DNA from: OMII01 sp947467385
GTDB lineage: Bacteria; Bdellovibrionota_C; UBA2361; OMII01
Assembly: GCA_044360075.1 (NCBI GenBank)
Contig: JBIKLA010000008.1
Coordinates: 62,001 to 126,000 of the forward strand
Length of the DNA: 64,000 nucleotides
Direction of reading: 5' to 3'
In this document: piece by piece, positions 34,221 to 40,900 of the stretch
How the letters are laid out: each line of letters opens with the position of its first letter
Position numbering within the stretch: the first letter of the stretch is position 1
Position numbers and translations under genes: made by a program
Notes under the pieces: model-generated
The model's input: only the letters and a program-made list of their open reading frames with translations
Database searches by the model: none
Told to the model about the DNA's origin: nothing

Positions 34221-35396
34221 ATGGTCGAAAAGTTGTCTCAAATAGGTTCCTCAGGTCCAAAGATCACCCGCCGCAAGACCCGCTCGGTTCGCGTCGGAGA
34301 CCTCGTTATCGGGAGTGAGTCGCACATCTCGGTCCAGTCGATGTGCGCAACCAAAACGCAGGACATCAAGGCGACGGCTGGCCAGATAGCGCTCCTGCAG
34401 GAGCATGGGGCTGACATTATTCGTGTGGCAATCGACAGCCGCCGCGATGTCGAAGCGCTGGTTGAGCTTCGCAAGGGGACCTCCGCACGGCTCGTGGTCG
34501 ACCTTCAGGAGAGCTACAAGCTGGCAAAGAGCGTCGCGCCGTACGTTCAAAAGATTCGATATAACCCGGGGCATCTCTACCACCATGAGAAGGACACGCC
34601 GGTTTTCGAGAAGGTGAAGTACATCGTGGGGGTGGCCCGTGAGCATGACCTGGCGTTGCGCGTTGGAGTTAATTTCGGCTCGCTCGACCCGGCGCAGGCC
34701 GCGTCGGGCCAGGACCGCTTCGACGTAGCACTCGAGTCGGCGCGCGAGCACATCGGCTACCTTGAGGATTTGGGGTTCACCAACTACGTCGTGTCGCTCA
34801 AGAGCTCGGACCCGAATGATGTAATGGATATCAACCTGCGATTCTCTAAACAGTTTCCGGAGATACCGCTGCACCTCGGCGTGACAGAAGCAGGGATGCT
34901 TCCGTTGGGCGAAATAAAGACCCGCGTTGCTTTTGAGAACCTTTTAGCGCAGGGCATCGGCGACACGCTGCGCGTGTCGCTCACGCTTCCGTATGCGGAG
35001 AAGTTTCAGGAGGTGCTCGTCGCCAAGAAGATTATTGCCGACGTGAATGCCGGGCGATTCCGCTCGGTGCCGCGATTTGAGCATGACGGACTCAACATCA
35101 TCTCGTGCCCATCGTGCTCAAGGGTTGAGAATGAGGCTTTTGTTGATCTCGCCCAGCAGGTTCGGGTCATGACGCAGGAGTTTGCCGACAAGAAGCTTAC
35201 GATCGCGGTAATGGGCTGCCGCGTTAACGGTCCAGGCGAAACAGATGACGCGGATCTGGGGCTGTGGTGTGCCCCGACCCACGTGAACCTTAAGCGCGGC
35301 AAGGAGCTCCTGGGGCAGTTCTCGTACGACGAGATCATTCCCCGGCTGAAGGCCGAGATAGATGCGGTGCTCTCGTCTAGGCCGAGCCAGGCATAA
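34221..35396 (+). CDS. ispG: 4-hydroxy-3-methylbut-2-enyl diphosphate synthase IspG (GcpE)
   Basis: [4Fe-4S] enzyme of the non-mevalonate isoprenoid pathway that converts MEcPP to HMBPP. It has about 391 aa with a TIM-barrel front: 'VQSMCATKTQDIKATAGQI', 'ADIIRVAID', 'KIRYNPGHL', 'LRVGVNFGSL'. The cluster-binding part has cysteines in 'ISCPSCSRVE' (about 295-298) and 'VMGCRVNGPGETDDADLG' (about 331). The GTG two codons earlier (34215) is an alternative start; neither has a clear ribosome site. It makes the isoprenoid precursor for undecaprenyl carriers used by the glycan genes above. Confidence 0.97.
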   Translation: MVEKLSQIGSSGPKITRRKTRSVRVGDLVIGSESHISVQSMCATKTQDIKATAGQIALLQEHGADIIRVAIDSRRDVEALVELRKGTSARLVVDLQESYKLAKSVAPYVQKIRYNPGHLYHHEKDTPVFEKVKYIVGVAREHDLALRVGVNFGSLDPAQAASGQDRFDVALESAREHIGYLEDLGFTNYVVSLKSSDPNDVMDINLRFSKQFPEIPLHLGVTEAGMLPLGEIKTRVAFENLLAQGIGDTLRVSLTLPYAEKFQEVLVAKKIIADVNAGRFRSVPRFEHDGLNIISCPSCSRVENEAFVDLAQQVRVMTQEFADKKLTIAVMGCRVNGPGETDDADLGLWCAPTHVNLKRGKELLGQFSYDEIIPRLKAEIDAVLSSRPSQA

Positions 35397-35418
35397 CTGA
35401 TATCGCGAGAGGCTCCGT

Positions 35419-37713
35419 ATGCGGCTACTGGCTCCTGACGCACTGCGAGACGACCAGAGGCAGATGCTCGACTCGTACCGGCCGTGGCTTCCCCCGGGGG
35501 CGGTGTGCGTCAACGTGATGGTCGGAACCGAGCCCTGGGATATCCGGCTTCTTGTGCTTTCCGGAAGCCAGGTTTCGCTCTACCGGTTTTCGCGGCACCT
35601 GCCCGAGCTGCGCTGCAGGACGTATGCGGCAGAGCTGGAAGGATTTTCGGTGCTGCCTGCTTGCTCCATATCCGTTGTGAGCCCTCATCCCGCCGCTCAG
35701 TTCCTGGCGGTGCGGCCCTATGAGCAGGCGACTCTCGCCCTTGAACTAGAGAGTGGCGCACGTGAGGCGGGGCCCGGCAACCTGCCCCTTGTCCAGCAGG
35801 TCATCCGGTGCGTGCGAGATATGCGTTCCCGAAACTTAGTGCACGGGCACCTGTGCCCGGAGAACATCGCATGGGTGCACGGAGAGTTGCGGCTCCTCGA
35901 TCCTCTCTTTGGCGCCGTAAGTGGCGCTACCGGCGGCACGCTAGCGCCGGAGATTAGCGCCGACCAGGAGCTGTCTCATCCGAGCGACCTGTACGGGCTC
36001 GGCGTGGTCCTGCGCGCGTTGCTGGGAACGGCGCTGCCGGAAGAGCAGGGGCAGGTGCTCAAGCGCCTCCTTCTGCCGTCCCCCAAGCAGCGCCCGTCGC
36101 TTGAGGAGGTGGAGGAAGCCTTTGGGGGGCCGTCCAGCGCGAAAGGCGCTAGCAGCTCCGGCAAGCTCGTAAAACGTCCCTCGTCGTCTGTATCTGACAG
36201 CCGTGCGGGCAGGGCTCCGCTTCCGCCCGCGCCAGTTTTCGTCCAGCGCCGAAGCCCGCTCTTCACGCTATTTCTCTTGGCTGCCCTCGTCGCTGCAGCC
36301 GGATATTTCGTGAGGCTTAGGTACCCCAAGGCTTACTTTGCGCTCGCTCGCAACATTCCGGTCCTCGCCTCGCAGCGAAGCGAGGACTTTGAGAGGGATT
36401 GGGAGAGCGGCGACCGTGCTCGGATGCTGACGGTTGCTCGCGCGGCGGTGCTTGACCACAATCCTGCTGCCGAGAACGCCATAATCGACTCAATCTTGGC
36501 GGGTGCAAATCCGCCCGAAACGTCTCCGAGGCTGATGCGGGTTGCATTCAACGCCCTGTGGAGGGACTCCCTAGCCAGGGGCGACCAGGAGGCAGTGATC
36601 GCCCTGACGGTTGCGCCGATGCTGCGGCAGGGGCTCGACGAGATCCCCCCACTGAGCTCCCTGCACCCGGCCGTTGTGTTAGCGGTGGCCGCCGAGATGT
36701 CACCGGCAAATCCGGGTGATCCGCTGAAAAAGATTCCGCTTTCAACTTTCGCCCGCCTTCCGGATGTTGTGGGCGGGGCGTTTCGGCAGCTTGGTGAGCT
36801 GGGCGTAAGCTCCGTTGGGTCCCCGGAGGCGATCGGGCTGGCGAGTATCGTCACCGGAGCTTTTGAGCCCGCCGCATTTGACGCCTTTATCGGCAGCGAC
36901 AGCAACCCTAAGATCGTTATCGCGAAGGTGGCGATCATTCGGCCGATACTCTCAAAAAACGATGCGGCCGCAACCCAGCTCCTCGTGACGCTCCGGGATC
37001 GCGGCGGAGAGTTTGGGCAGGTTCTGAGCTGGTTCGATATCGAGGATCTCGCTAAGTGGTCCCGCTTGCCGAGCCAGGACAAGCTTTCGATCGTGCTCAA
37101 CCAGCTGCCGAGGGATCTGTCCCAGGCGCAGTACGCAGACCTTCTGACCTTCCCGCTTCCAGGAGTGCGGGAGCAGGCGGCGGCGGCCCTCAAGCAGCGC
37201 TTCTTTAAGGACGCGGACACAAACTTGCTCTTGACGCTCTCGGGAGAGGGAAATCGCCTGACGCGAGAGCAAACGATAGCTATCGTCTCTGCGCTCACCC
37301 TTGAGCCGAGCAAGCAAGTGCCGTTCATCGCCGCGTGGTTTGGCCTCAAGCCAGCACCCGACACGGTGCTCCTGCTTCTCCTGGCCCGAGGTGGCTACGA
37401 CAGCACCGACACGTTTAATCTTGAGGCTGCGCGATACTTGCGGCGCTCCCAGTGGAGCGCCACCACCGACATGCTGAAGCTGCTCGCGCAGCACCCTGAG
37501 CCCCTAGCGAGGACCCTTGCATACGTGCGCCTGGACCCCAAAGACGACGAGCAGCGAAAGATCCTTCAGGCCCGCATATCGGCCGAGAAGGACAAGGGGC
37601 TGCTTAAGATGGTAATGGCGAAGCTCTCATCTGACCTGCCCTCTGGGGCGCCGGCTGCTACTCCAGCGGCTGACCAGCAGCCCCCACCAGCAGCGCCGCC
37701 AAAGGGGAAATAA
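35419..37713 (+). CDS. Membrane protein with pseudokinase-like domain and long repeat ectodomain
   Basis: A 764-aa protein. Residues 1-235 look like a protein-kinase C-lobe that has lost catalysis. 'VHGHLCPENI' (141-150) stands for HRDLKPEN with His in place of the catalytic Asp, 'LLDPLFG' (159-165) stands for DFG, and 'LAPEI' (APE), 'SDLYGLGVVL' and 'KQRPSLEEV' are retained. The N-lobe has no VAIK-type Lys. A Ser/Pro linker (235-275) and one membrane span (about 280-298) follow. The rest is helical, HEAT-like repeats and ends in a Pro/Ala-rich tail. The topology suggests a cytoplasmic pseudokinase with periplasmic repeats. It follows ispG by 22 bp and abuts the T4SS locus tail to tail. Confidence 0.75.
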   Translation: MRLLAPDALRDDQRQMLDSYRPWLPPGAVCVNVMVGTEPWDIRLLVLSGSQVSLYRFSRHLPELRCRTYAAELEGFSVLPACSISVVSPHPAAQFLAVRPYEQATLALELESGAREAGPGNLPLVQQVIRCVRDMRSRNLVHGHLCPENIAWVHGELRLLDPLFGAVSGATGGTLAPEISADQELSHPSDLYGLGVVLRALLGTALPEEQGQVLKRLLLPSPKQRPSLEEVEEAFGGPSSAKGASSSGKLVKRPSSSVSDSRAGRAPLPPAPVFVQRRSPLFTLFLLAALVAAAGYFVRLRYPKAYFALARNIPVLASQRSEDFERDWESGDRARMLTVARAAVLDHNPAAENAIIDSILAGANPPETSPRLMRVAFNALWRDSLARGDQEAVIALTVAPMLRQGLDEIPPLSSLHPAVVLAVAAEMSPANPGDPLKKIPLSTFARLPDVVGGAFRQLGELGVSSVGSPEAIGLASIVTGAFEPAAFDAFIGSDSNPKIVIAKVAIIRPILSKNDAAATQLLVTLRDRGGEFGQVLSWFDIEDLAKWSRLPSQDKLSIVLNQLPRDLSQAQYADLLTFPLPGVREQAAAALKQRFFKDADTNLLLTLSGEGNRLTREQTIAIVSALTLEPSKQVPFIAAWFGLKPAPDTVLLLLLARGGYDSTDTFNLEAARYLRRSQWSATTDMLKLLAQHPEPLARTLAYVRLDPKDDEQRKILQARISAEKDKGLLKMVMAKLSSDLPSGAPAATPAADQQPPPAAPPKGK

Positions 37714-37740
37714 AAAAAGCCGAGGGATTTCTCCCTCGGC
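37712..37740 (-). terminator. Intrinsic terminator of the pilin transcript
   Basis: GCCGAGGGA (37719-37727) and TCCCTCGGC (37732-37740) form a perfect 9-bp stem. Read on the minus strand the stem is followed by seven Ts (37718-37712). It lies 31 bp past the pilin stop. On the plus strand, after the pseudokinase gene, only TTCTCC follows, so it is weaker in that direction. Confidence 0.85.
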
Positions 37741-37771
37741 TTCTCCGATATCCCACGTTGTGGGGCTACCG

Positions 37772-38176
37772 TTAGTCCTGAATGTTCAGGTCGTTGAAGA
37801 ACGTCGACATGAACGAGCGGAGGATGAACGCGCCGACGGCGACGATCATCAAGCTCAGCGCGGCCTTGTACTGGCCGAACGCGGCGCTCATGATCGAGCC
37901 GATGCCGGCAGCGGCCATCACCAACGCTCCGAAGCTTCCTTCCAGGTAGGTAAGAACTGCGTTAACCGCGTTTGCTACCTTCGAGTCGTTGTACTTCGTC
38001 TGAGTCATGCTGTTCTGGGCGATGGCGTCGAACGAAAAGCTCAGAGCTATAAGTCCGAGACCTGCAACGAACAGCACTGCACGGGCCTGCTTCTCGGTCG
38101 GCGCAACGAATGCAGCCGAAACGCGCTGGCAGAGCGCCGTAATCTTGTTACTAACAACCGTAATTGACTTTGTCAT
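37772..38176 (-). CDS. Type IV secretion pilin, VirB2/TraA-like
   Basis: A 134-aa protein with the layout of T4SS major pilins. A long leader of about 53 residues has a hydrophobic stretch ending in an 'AIA-Q' cleavage site. A short polar segment comes next, then two hydrophobic helices ('SFGALVMAAAGIGSIMSAAFG', about 81-101, and 'KAALSLMIVAVGAFILRSFM', 104-123) joined by a tight loop. Mature size would be about 81 aa. AGAGG lies 5 nt before the ATG. It forms its own transcription unit at the 3' end of the T4SS locus, bounded by a strong terminator, which suits the high output a pilin needs. Confidence 0.82.
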   Translation of the reverse strand: MTKSITVVSNKITALCQRVSAAFVAPTEKQARAVLFVAGLGLIALSFSFDAIAQNSMTQTKYNDSKVANAVNAVLTYLEGSFGALVMAAAGIGSIMSAAFGQYKAALSLMIVAVGAFILRSFMSTFFNDLNIQD

Positions 38177-38504
38177 AATACCTCTTTGAATTGCCTAATC
38201 TTAATTATCTTTACGTTTCTTTCTTCAAACGGCGCGACTAGCGCGCCCCAGTTTCATTGAAGGTTATAGCAGATTCGAACAGGTGTGTTGCATAAGGGAC
38301 AGGTGCCAAACCAGAATAAATATCCAATGCTACCGAAGGTTTGGGTGTGTTTGTGGGCTAGGCGCATCATTTTTCGAGTCAAAACGTGTGCTCGCAGGCT
38401 CATTCGGCGACCTGGGATCTCTGGTGCGAAAGCTAGGAGCGGCGTTTGGGGGCCTGCGCCACGGGGATTGCTGTTGGGGCTCGGTGGTTTGGTGGAGAAG
38501 GGGG
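38177..38504. other. Intergenic region upstream of the pilin gene
   Basis: These 328 bases separate the pilin from the M23 gene. On the minus strand TATAAC (complement of 38263-38268) is a possible pilin -10. GGCGCG-ACTAG-CGCGCC (38231-38247) is a hairpin in the predicted pilin leader. The remaining 38281-38504 is GC-rich; the open frames there have no supporting features. Confidence 0.4.
38231..38247 (-). repeat. Hairpin in pilin 5' leader
   Basis: A 6-bp inverted repeat with a 5-base loop, 55 bp upstream of the pilin start. It is GC-rich enough to be stable in RNA; it could stabilise the pilin mRNA or be the remnant of a terminator for the upstream operon. No T-run follows on either strand. 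Confidence 0.35.
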
Positions 38505-39041
38505 TTAGCCCTGGGCGGAATCGGCGATGCCTGGAAGCACCTTCTCCGGATCGAGAGGCTTGCCGGACTTGCGGATCTCAAAGTGTAGGTGTGGGCCCGT
38601 TGAGTTGCCCGTGCTCCCAACCGTCCCGATGAGGTCCCCGGCCCGCACTGATTGGCCCGGCTGGACTTCGATCTTGGCGCAATGGCCGTAGTGGCTCGTA
38701 AGACCGTTCTTGTGGCGCACAACGATCAGCTTTCCGTACCCCGCATATGGATCTGCATACACCACGTGCCCTTCGGCGATTGCCCGTATTGGGGCCCCCT
38801 TCGGGGCGGCAAGATCGATCCCGTTGTGGTGGTGAGAGAATCGCTTAATGGGGTGCCGTCGGGTGCCGTAATCACTTGATATGCGCGGTCCCATGACCGG
38901 GTAGACCATTGCGCTTGAATTCGGCGACTCAAGAAATGCGATGAGGGTTGCCTCCGGAAGCGCACATGCTTCGCCGGCAGCGATGCCCGAGACTGTGACT
39001 GCCACCGCCGCAAGCGCTGATGTCAGAGAAGGGCACCTCAT
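38505..39041 (-). CDS. M23-family peptidoglycan endopeptidase, secreted
   Basis: A 178-aa lysostaphin-type metallo-endopeptidase. A signal peptide (ending about 'GEACA') is followed directly by the catalytic domain. 'SDYGTRRHPI', zinc ligands in 'HHNGIDLAAPKGAPI' (His and Asp) and 'GPHLHFEIRKSGKPLDP' (HxH) are all present, so it should be active. No LysM or coiled-coil targeting part is attached; the SH3/coiled-coil protein next door may provide that. In T4SS loci the local wall opener is usually a VirB1-type lytic transglycosylase, so an M23 enzyme in this position is a variation. It follows the SH3 gene by 6 bp. Confidence 0.9.
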   Translation of the reverse strand: MRCPSLTSALAAVAVTVSGIAAGEACALPEATLIAFLESPNSSAMVYPVMGPRISSDYGTRRHPIKRFSHHHNGIDLAAPKGAPIRAIAEGHVVYADPYAGYGKLIVVRHKNGLTSHYGHCAKIEVQPGQSVRAGDLIGTVGSTGNSTGPHLHFEIRKSGKPLDPEKVLPGIADSAQG

Positions 39042-39047
39042 GCCTGG

Positions 39048-40103
39048 CTACTCCTTTCCTGAAAGCTTCTGGAGTCGGCGGAACGCCTCCTCCTCCGAGT
39101 TCGTCGAGAAGCCCTTGACCCTTACTGCGCTGCCGTCATTCATGTCGGCCGCCCCATCGCCGAATGAGACGAGGCTTGCATGGATCCAAGCCCGCTCGCC
39201 GTTTGGCGCAAAAACTCGGTACCATTCGCCGCTGCGCTCTTCCACCGCGAGGCGAGAACCGCGCCGCAGCGTCATGAGGGAGGAATTGTTCTTGCCCGGG
39301 CCGGCGCGAAGCTCCGCTTTCTCAACGGTAATAGTCGCAATTTCGAGAGCGACATTGGGCTTTGGCGGCTTGACGTCCGCAGCAGCCTTTGGGGCTGGAG
39401 CGATGGCTGCCGGCTGTGTCAGCGCCGCAACGGGGGCGCGAGCGGCCGGCGGCGGCGGAACGTTGTACTGGCGCAGGCTCGCGCGAGCTTTGGCATCGAC
39501 CATGCTGGAGAGTCGACTAGCCTCGGTCTCAGCGACTGAGAGCTGCTGCTGAGTATCGCGCAGGTCGCCCTCAAGCTTCGTCACCTGGGACTTCAGAGAG
39601 TCCACCTCCTTGCGAAGCGAGGCGTTTTCTCGGGAGAGAGCAACAGTTTCGGGGGATGCCTCGTGGCTCGCGGGCGCCTTGCCCTGCAGAGGAGGGGCTG
39701 GGGCTCGCTTGGCCTCAGATTGTGCGGCTTGGGGGGACTTCTTCGGAGGGGGAGCAGCCTTAACCGGCACGGCCACCTTGGCTGGTACGACCGCCTTAGC
39801 CGGTGCGGGTCGCGGTTGCGGTTCCGCAGAGGGAGCCTTCTGTCCTGCGCTGGCGCGGATCGGTCGAGCTTCGGTGATGAAAGGCTGCGAGGCGAGATCC
39901 TCCATGATCGCGCGCTCGGCGTTGAGAAGGGTCTGATTGTACTCGTCTGAACTTGAGGAGCCGGATTGGGCGTGCCCGGATTGAAGAGGAATCAGGATTG
40001 CGGCGCACACCGGCATTGCCACCCGTAGGAGGGTAGCACCGAAGCCCCATCCGTGTGTGGGGGTCCTCTGAAGCGCCAAAACCATAGAAACCTTCTGGTC
40101 CAT
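39048..40103 (-). CDS. Periplasmic coiled-coil protein with C-terminal SH3b domain
   Basis: A 351-aa protein. A hydrophobic export segment ends near 'SGHAQS' (about 46). A Pro/Ala/Lys-rich flexible stretch (85-150) follows, then a coiled coil ('LSRENASLRKEVDSLKSQVTKLEGDLRDTQQQL', about 155-205). A second Pro/Ala linker leads to a bacterial SH3 domain ('ELRAGPGKNNSSLMTLRRGSRLAVEERSGEWYRVFAPNGERAWIHASLV', about 265-315). Such SH3b domains bind cell-wall peptides. With the M23 gene next to it, it may position or activate the endopeptidase at the T4SS site, as EnvC-type factors do. That role is inferred. Confidence 0.8.
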   Translation of the reverse strand: MDQKVSMVLALQRTPTHGWGFGATLLRVAMPVCAAILIPLQSGHAQSGSSSSDEYNQTLLNAERAIMEDLASQPFITEARPIRASAGQKAPSAEPQPRPAPAKAVVPAKVAVPVKAAPPPKKSPQAAQSEAKRAPAPPLQGKAPASHEASPETVALSRENASLRKEVDSLKSQVTKLEGDLRDTQQQLSVAETEASRLSSMVDAKARASLRQYNVPPPPAARAPVAALTQPAAIAPAPKAAADVKPPKPNVALEIATITVEKAELRAGPGKNNSSLMTLRRGSRLAVEERSGEWYRVFAPNGERAWIHASLVSFGDGAADMNDGSAVRVKGFSTNSEEEAFRRLQKLSGKE

Positions 40104-40208
40104 CTACCCCTGTTCCGCCGGGGCGGGCGTCATGCTTCACCTTTTCTCACATAGGGGACCAGGCCTGCGAAAAACTCGTAACTTCCTGCGGGTATCTCCT
40201 AGCCAGCG

Positions 40209-40580
40209 CTACTCCAAACCGAGATCTCTTGCGATATCGCCGAGCTTCTTGGGTTTGGTCGAGTCTGAATCTTGTTCCGGCTGCTCACGCTGCGTGCCAC
40301 CGCCCGCCATCAGGTCGTCGAGGCGGGCGTCTCCGGCGACCGGCTTGCGCTTGGCGCCGTTAAGCTGCGCTTCCTGGTCGGCCATGAGGTCTGTGAGCGA
40401 GCTCGACGATCGGCGCGATTCCTCCGTTGCAACCCGCAGGTTTGGCTCCGACGCTCGGTTTTCGGGGCCGTTAGAGCCGTACCGAACCACGAATGCGAGA
40501 AAGGCCAGCACAAGAAGCGCGCCGATCTGCACCTTGCTGCGGAAAGGAGACAAAAAATTGCGGACGCTAATAAGGCTCAT
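40209..40580 (-). CDS. Small single-span membrane protein of the T4SS locus
   Basis: A 123-aa protein with a basic N-terminus, one membrane span ('VQIGALLVLAFLAFVVRY', about 17-34) and a polar periplasmic-side tail containing two similar short motifs, 'LTDLMADQEAQ' and 'LDDLMAGGGTQ'. The tail ends 'KKLGDIARDLGLE'. No family is recognised. Its position 6 bp after a lipoprotein gene, inside the tra-like operon, argues for a role in the same complex, perhaps as a linker between the inner membrane and the envelope. Confidence 0.7.
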   Translation of the reverse strand: MSLISVRNFLSPFRSKVQIGALLVLAFLAFVVRYGSNGPENRASEPNLRVATEESRRSSSSLTDLMADQEAQLNGAKRKPVAGDARLDDLMAGGGTQREQPEQDSDSTKPKKLGDIARDLGLE

Positions 40581-40586
40581 ATGGGG

Positions 40587-40889
40587 CTACTCTTCTTTCT
40601 TCTTCTTGGCAGGCTTGTAGTACTGCCACCGTCCCTGCCGAATCTCGACAACCTCCTGGTGGCCAGGCCGGTAATAGTGTCCCTCCGGGTCAAGTCCTGG
40701 CGGAACGTCTATCACGTCGACCATGGGCTCCTCCCAGATGTACTCTACCACGCCCGGCACATTTCTTACCTCATAGTTGATGACCGGCGGAACCGGAGGG
40801 GGAGGCGGCGGCTCGCTTGAGCAGCCGGACAGTAGAGAGCCGAGCGCCATGAGCGCCCCGAATACCTGCATCGCATAGGTCTTATTCAT
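40587..40889 (-). CDS. Small proline-rich lipoprotein of the T4SS locus
   Basis: About 100 aa with a lipobox 'LLSGC' followed by SSEPPPPPP, then an acidic segment ('VEYIWEEPMVDVIDVPPGLDPEG') and a basic Lys-rich end. Small lipoproteins of this size (VirB7, TraV-like) stabilise the outer-membrane core of T4SSs; that role is possible here. The ATG at 40889 is preferred to 40895 because AGGAG then lies 8 nt upstream rather than 2. This ribosome site overlaps the stop of traC. Confidence 0.72.
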   Translation of the reverse strand: MNKTYAMQVFGALMALGSLLSGCSSEPPPPPPVPPVINYEVRNVPGVVEYIWEEPMVDVIDVPPGLDPEGHYYRPGHQEVVEIRQGRWQYYKPAKKKKEE

Positions 40890-40900
40890 ACTCATTTCTC

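Noticed and set aside
36333..37364. 343-codon minus-strand frame opposite the pseudokinase gene
   Set aside because: Ser/Arg/Ala-rich antisense frame caused by GC codon bias; the plus-strand frame is longer and structured.
38281..38305. Sequence resembling a Tn5/Nextera mosaic end (GTGTTGCATAAGGGACAG, translating as C-C-I-R-D-R)
   Set aside because: It differs from the adapter AGATGTGTATAAGAGACAG by a 3-base insertion and two substitutions and has no adapter sequence around it, so an assembly artefact is unlikely.
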